DNA of 34,575 nucleotides, taken from assembly GCA_003568415.1 (NCBI GenBank), contig PWXV01000156.1, forward strand, positions 1-34,575, in the 5' to 3' direction. The stretch's first letter is position 1, and each line of letters opens with the position of its first letter. The notes below the pieces were generated by a model that made no database searches, was not told the DNA's origin, and saw nothing but the letters and a program-made list of their open reading frames with translations. Made by a program: the position numbers and the translations under genes. Below are positions 33,525 through 34,575 of this stretch, piece after piece. Source of the stretch: Ignavibacteriales bacterium. GTDB lineage: Bacteria; Bacteroidota; Ignavibacteria; T3Sed10-11.

Positions 33525-34103
33525 CTATCGATTGAGAATTAATTTTTTTGTTTCTACATAATTATCAGCCTTCATACGGTAATAGTAAACTCCAGATGGA
33601 ATGGTATCTGCTGTTAACCTTGTAATGTGCTCTCCCGCACTTACTTTTCTATCAAATATCGTGCTTATTTTCCTTCCAAGAACATCGAATAGTTCTATTA
33701 TTACATTGGTTGAGTTACCAATACGAAATATTATCATTGTTTCTGAATTAAAGGGATTCGGATAGTTTTGTTCAAGTGAAAATGTATAGGGAGTATTATT
33801 ATAAAATGAATCTTCAATAGATGTGACAAGATTCCTGTAACTAATTACCCCCCCCCTTATCCCAAAATAAAGAATATCTATATCATTATCTTCCAGTACG
33901 ATGAGCGAAGTAGTACCCTTTGTTTGTAATGTAGGATGAGTTATTGTTTCCCAGGTATTTCCTTTATCCGATGATATATAGATCTGATGATTATGAAGAG
34001 TATTGAATGCACCGCTTACATATAACAGCGTGTCTCTACTTAAACTAAAATCAAAAAATGAATGCGATTTCTGTACTGAAAATATATTTATATTTGAATT
34101 CAT
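33525..34103 (-). CDS. N-terminally truncated T9SS cargo protein (BNR/Asp-box fragment plus sorting domain)
   Basis: A 192-aa product without any signal peptide. The first half carries an Asp-box, YISSDKGNTWETI, typical of sortilin/BNR beta-propellers; the second half is a T9SS sorting domain (NYPNPFNSETMIIFRIG ... SGVYYYRMKADNYVETKKLI). A T9SS substrate needs a signal peptide, so this is the tail of a larger protein that lost its N-terminus. The ATG at 34103 has AAGGAG eight nt upstream; upstream the frame runs into the GC-rich palindrome at 34128-34208 as meaningless sequence. A nine-G run lies inside. Probably a gene remnant. Confidence 0.75.
   Translation of the reverse strand: MNSNINIFSVQKSHSFFDFSLSRDTLLYVSGAFNTLHNHQIYISSDKGNTWETITHPTLQTKGTTSLIVLEDNDIDILYFGIRGGVISYRNLVTSIEDSFYNNTPYTFSLEQNYPNPFNSETMIIFRIGNSTNVIIELFDVLGRKISTIFDRKVSAGEHITRLTADTIPSGVYYYRMKADNYVETKKLILNR
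33848..33856. repeat. C9 tract (G9 in the coding strand) inside the truncated T9SS gene
   Basis: Nine consecutive C in a region of low GC. On the coding strand the run spells R-G-G-V between the Asp-box part and the sorting domain, so slippage by one base would disconnect the T9SS tail. Such tracts are classic slipped-strand phase-variation sites. Confidence 0.85.
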
Positions 34104-34127
34104 TTCATCATCTCCTTGGTATTTTTG

Positions 34128-34208
34128 TTTCGGCCAAAGCATCCCGCAACAAGGCCTGTCCGCCACGCCGATCGGCGGGCGACCGTTGTTACGCATAGTT
34201 GGCGAAAT
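34128..34208. repeat. GC-rich long imperfect palindrome (copy 2)
   Basis: Outer arms TTTCGGCCAA (34128-34137) and TTGGCGAAA (34199-34207), then AACAA/TTGTT (34148-34152 with 34186-34190), and a perfect central CGCCGATCGGCG (34166-34177). Its right end ATAGTTGGCGAAAT matches the end of copy 1. It lies between the truncated T9SS gene and vapBC. AAC/GTT bases at related positions recall an integron attC, but the R box is not canonical and no integrase is seen. Confidence 0.65.
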
Positions 34209-34243
34209 GGAAACCCCTAAGTTTACTACTATTCCCCTCTCAC

Positions 34244-34288
34244 TTGACGTTTACAATAATGATATATATCTTAGTATATATCATTATT
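34244..34288 (+). promoter_or_regulatory. vapBC promoter and operator
   Basis: TTGACG (34244-34249) and TATCTT (34267-34272), 17 nt apart, form a sigma70-like promoter. The -10 lies in the centre of a perfect 14-bp inverted repeat: AATAATGATATATA (34255-34268) and its complement at 34275-34288, 6-nt centre. This is the usual place for VapB or VapBC to bind and repress its own operon. AGGAGG (34292-34297) follows, five nt before the ATG. Confidence 0.75.
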
Positions 34289-34302
34289 ATTAGGAGGAAT
34301 TT

Positions 34303-34533
34303 ATGAAAACAGCAAAACTTTTTAAAAACGGTCGCAGTCAAGCAGTGCGTTTACCACAAGAATATCGATTCAAGGGCAAGGAAGTATTCGTAAAACAATA
34401 CGGTGACATTGTACTTTTATTTCCCAAAAAGTCTCCATGGAAATCACTTATCGAGAGCGTCGATGAATTCTCTGAAGACTACATGGATTCTCGTAATCAA
34501 CCTGATCAACAACAAAGAGAGCCCATCGAATGA
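34303..34533 (+). CDS. vapB: VapB-type antitoxin (AbrB/SpoVT family)
   Basis: A 76-aa antitoxin. The N-terminal swapped-hairpin DNA-binding domain is plain: MKTAKLFKNGRSQAVRLPQEYRFKGKEVFVKQYGDIVLLFPK. The C-terminal tail (WKSLIESVDEFSEDYMDSRN) should wrap and inhibit the toxin. The ATG is set by AGGAGG five nt upstream. The stop overlaps the toxin start (ATGA), the classic coupling of vapBC. Autorepression through the palindrome at 34255-34288 is expected. Confidence 0.93.
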   Translation: MKTAKLFKNGRSQAVRLPQEYRFKGKEVFVKQYGDIVLLFPKKSPWKSLIESVDEFSEDYMDSRNQPDQQQREPIE

Positions 34534-34575
34534 AATATCTTCTTGATACGAATATTTGCATTTATATCATTAAAA
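34530..34575 (+). CDS. vapC: VapC-type PIN-domain toxin (5' end only)
   Basis: Only 15 residues are visible, MKYLLDTNICIYIIK. They match the PIN-domain start of VapC RNases, including the first metal-binding aspartate in LDTN, and the gene overlaps vapB by 4 nt. The remaining catalytic acids lie beyond the window. VapC toxins cleave tRNA or rRNA. Confidence 0.9.
   Translation, partial: MKYLLDTNICIYIIK

Noticed and set aside
33399-34208. Bona fide integron attC sites
   Set aside because: The boxes deviate from RYYYAAC/GTTRRRY, arms are only partly complementary, and no integrase gene is in the window. Kept only as a hypothesis.
1-34575. tRNA, rRNA, CRISPR array or transposase
   Set aside because: Intergenic gaps are short and show no cloverleaf, rRNA-like sequence, regularly spaced repeats or transposase motifs.

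Overview
The window looks like a chromosomal piece of a free-living, probably anaerobic bacterium of the Fibrobacterota-Chlorobiota-Bacteroidota (FCB) group. Two proteins end in type IX secretion (T9SS) sorting domains of the 'NFPNPFNPSTTI' kind. Other pointers are a YpdA-like flavoprotein, several outer-membrane beta-barrel proteins and a ferredoxin-dependent 2-oxoacid oxidoreductase. The sequence alone does not settle whether it is Ignavibacteriota, Calditrichota or a related lineage. No rRNA, tRNA, CRISPR array, transposase or integrase gene was seen.

Layout. (1) 1-4186, minus strand: a compact catabolic operon, alanine dehydrogenase, a 4-hydroxybutyrate/acetate-type CoA-transferase, a 2x[4Fe-4S] ferredoxin subunit, then alpha and beta subunits of a 2-oxoacid:ferredoxin oxidoreductase (beta runs off the edge), with a good sigma70-like promoter. 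(2) 4513-7171, minus: folD, ymdB and an eIF-2B/R15P-isomerase-like gene. (3) 7300-7950, plus: a zinc-ribbon protein with rpsU, closed by a bidirectional terminator shared with a cysteine-free YpdA-like gene (8020-8991, minus). (4) 9076-21451, minus: a long, nearly gap-free run. It holds aspartase/fumarase; a secreted subtilisin-like protease with a T9SS tail; two uncharacterised paralogous proteins flanking an outer-membrane barrel; a phosphate transporter with its PhoU-like partner; a DMT exporter; a glycosyltransferase; and a FemAB/GNAT-like protein. (5) 21618-26280, plus: MFS transporter, outer-membrane lipoprotein and polA, starting from a divergent promoter pair. (6) 26366-34103, minus: an accessory stretch of short lineage-specific genes: a lipoprotein with a displaced signal sequence, a secreted protein, a methyltransferase, a frameshifted CPBP membrane protease, an Asp/Glu racemase, DUF2007, GrpB, DUF3788, a membrane-anchored protein, DUF4892-OmpA, and an N-terminally truncated T9SS cargo. 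(7) 34244-34575, plus: a vapBC toxin-antitoxin locus with its operator, cut by the window edge.

How the parts fit together. The first operon reads as amino-acid/2-oxoacid oxidation yielding NADH, reduced ferredoxin and acyl-CoA, with CoA transfer. Aspartase would feed the same economy. The 10.5-16.4 kb block is a cell-envelope/secretion neighbourhood and holds the best candidate for something undescribed: the two related acidic proteins around a beta-barrel next to a T9SS protease. The right end carries the marks of gene turnover: two single-base homopolymer breaks, heptad and palindromic intergenic repeats, and two related GC-rich palindromic elements bracketing a truncated T9SS gene that contains a nine-G tract, beside a toxin-antitoxin locus. 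Family names are from memory of motifs; no database search was run.
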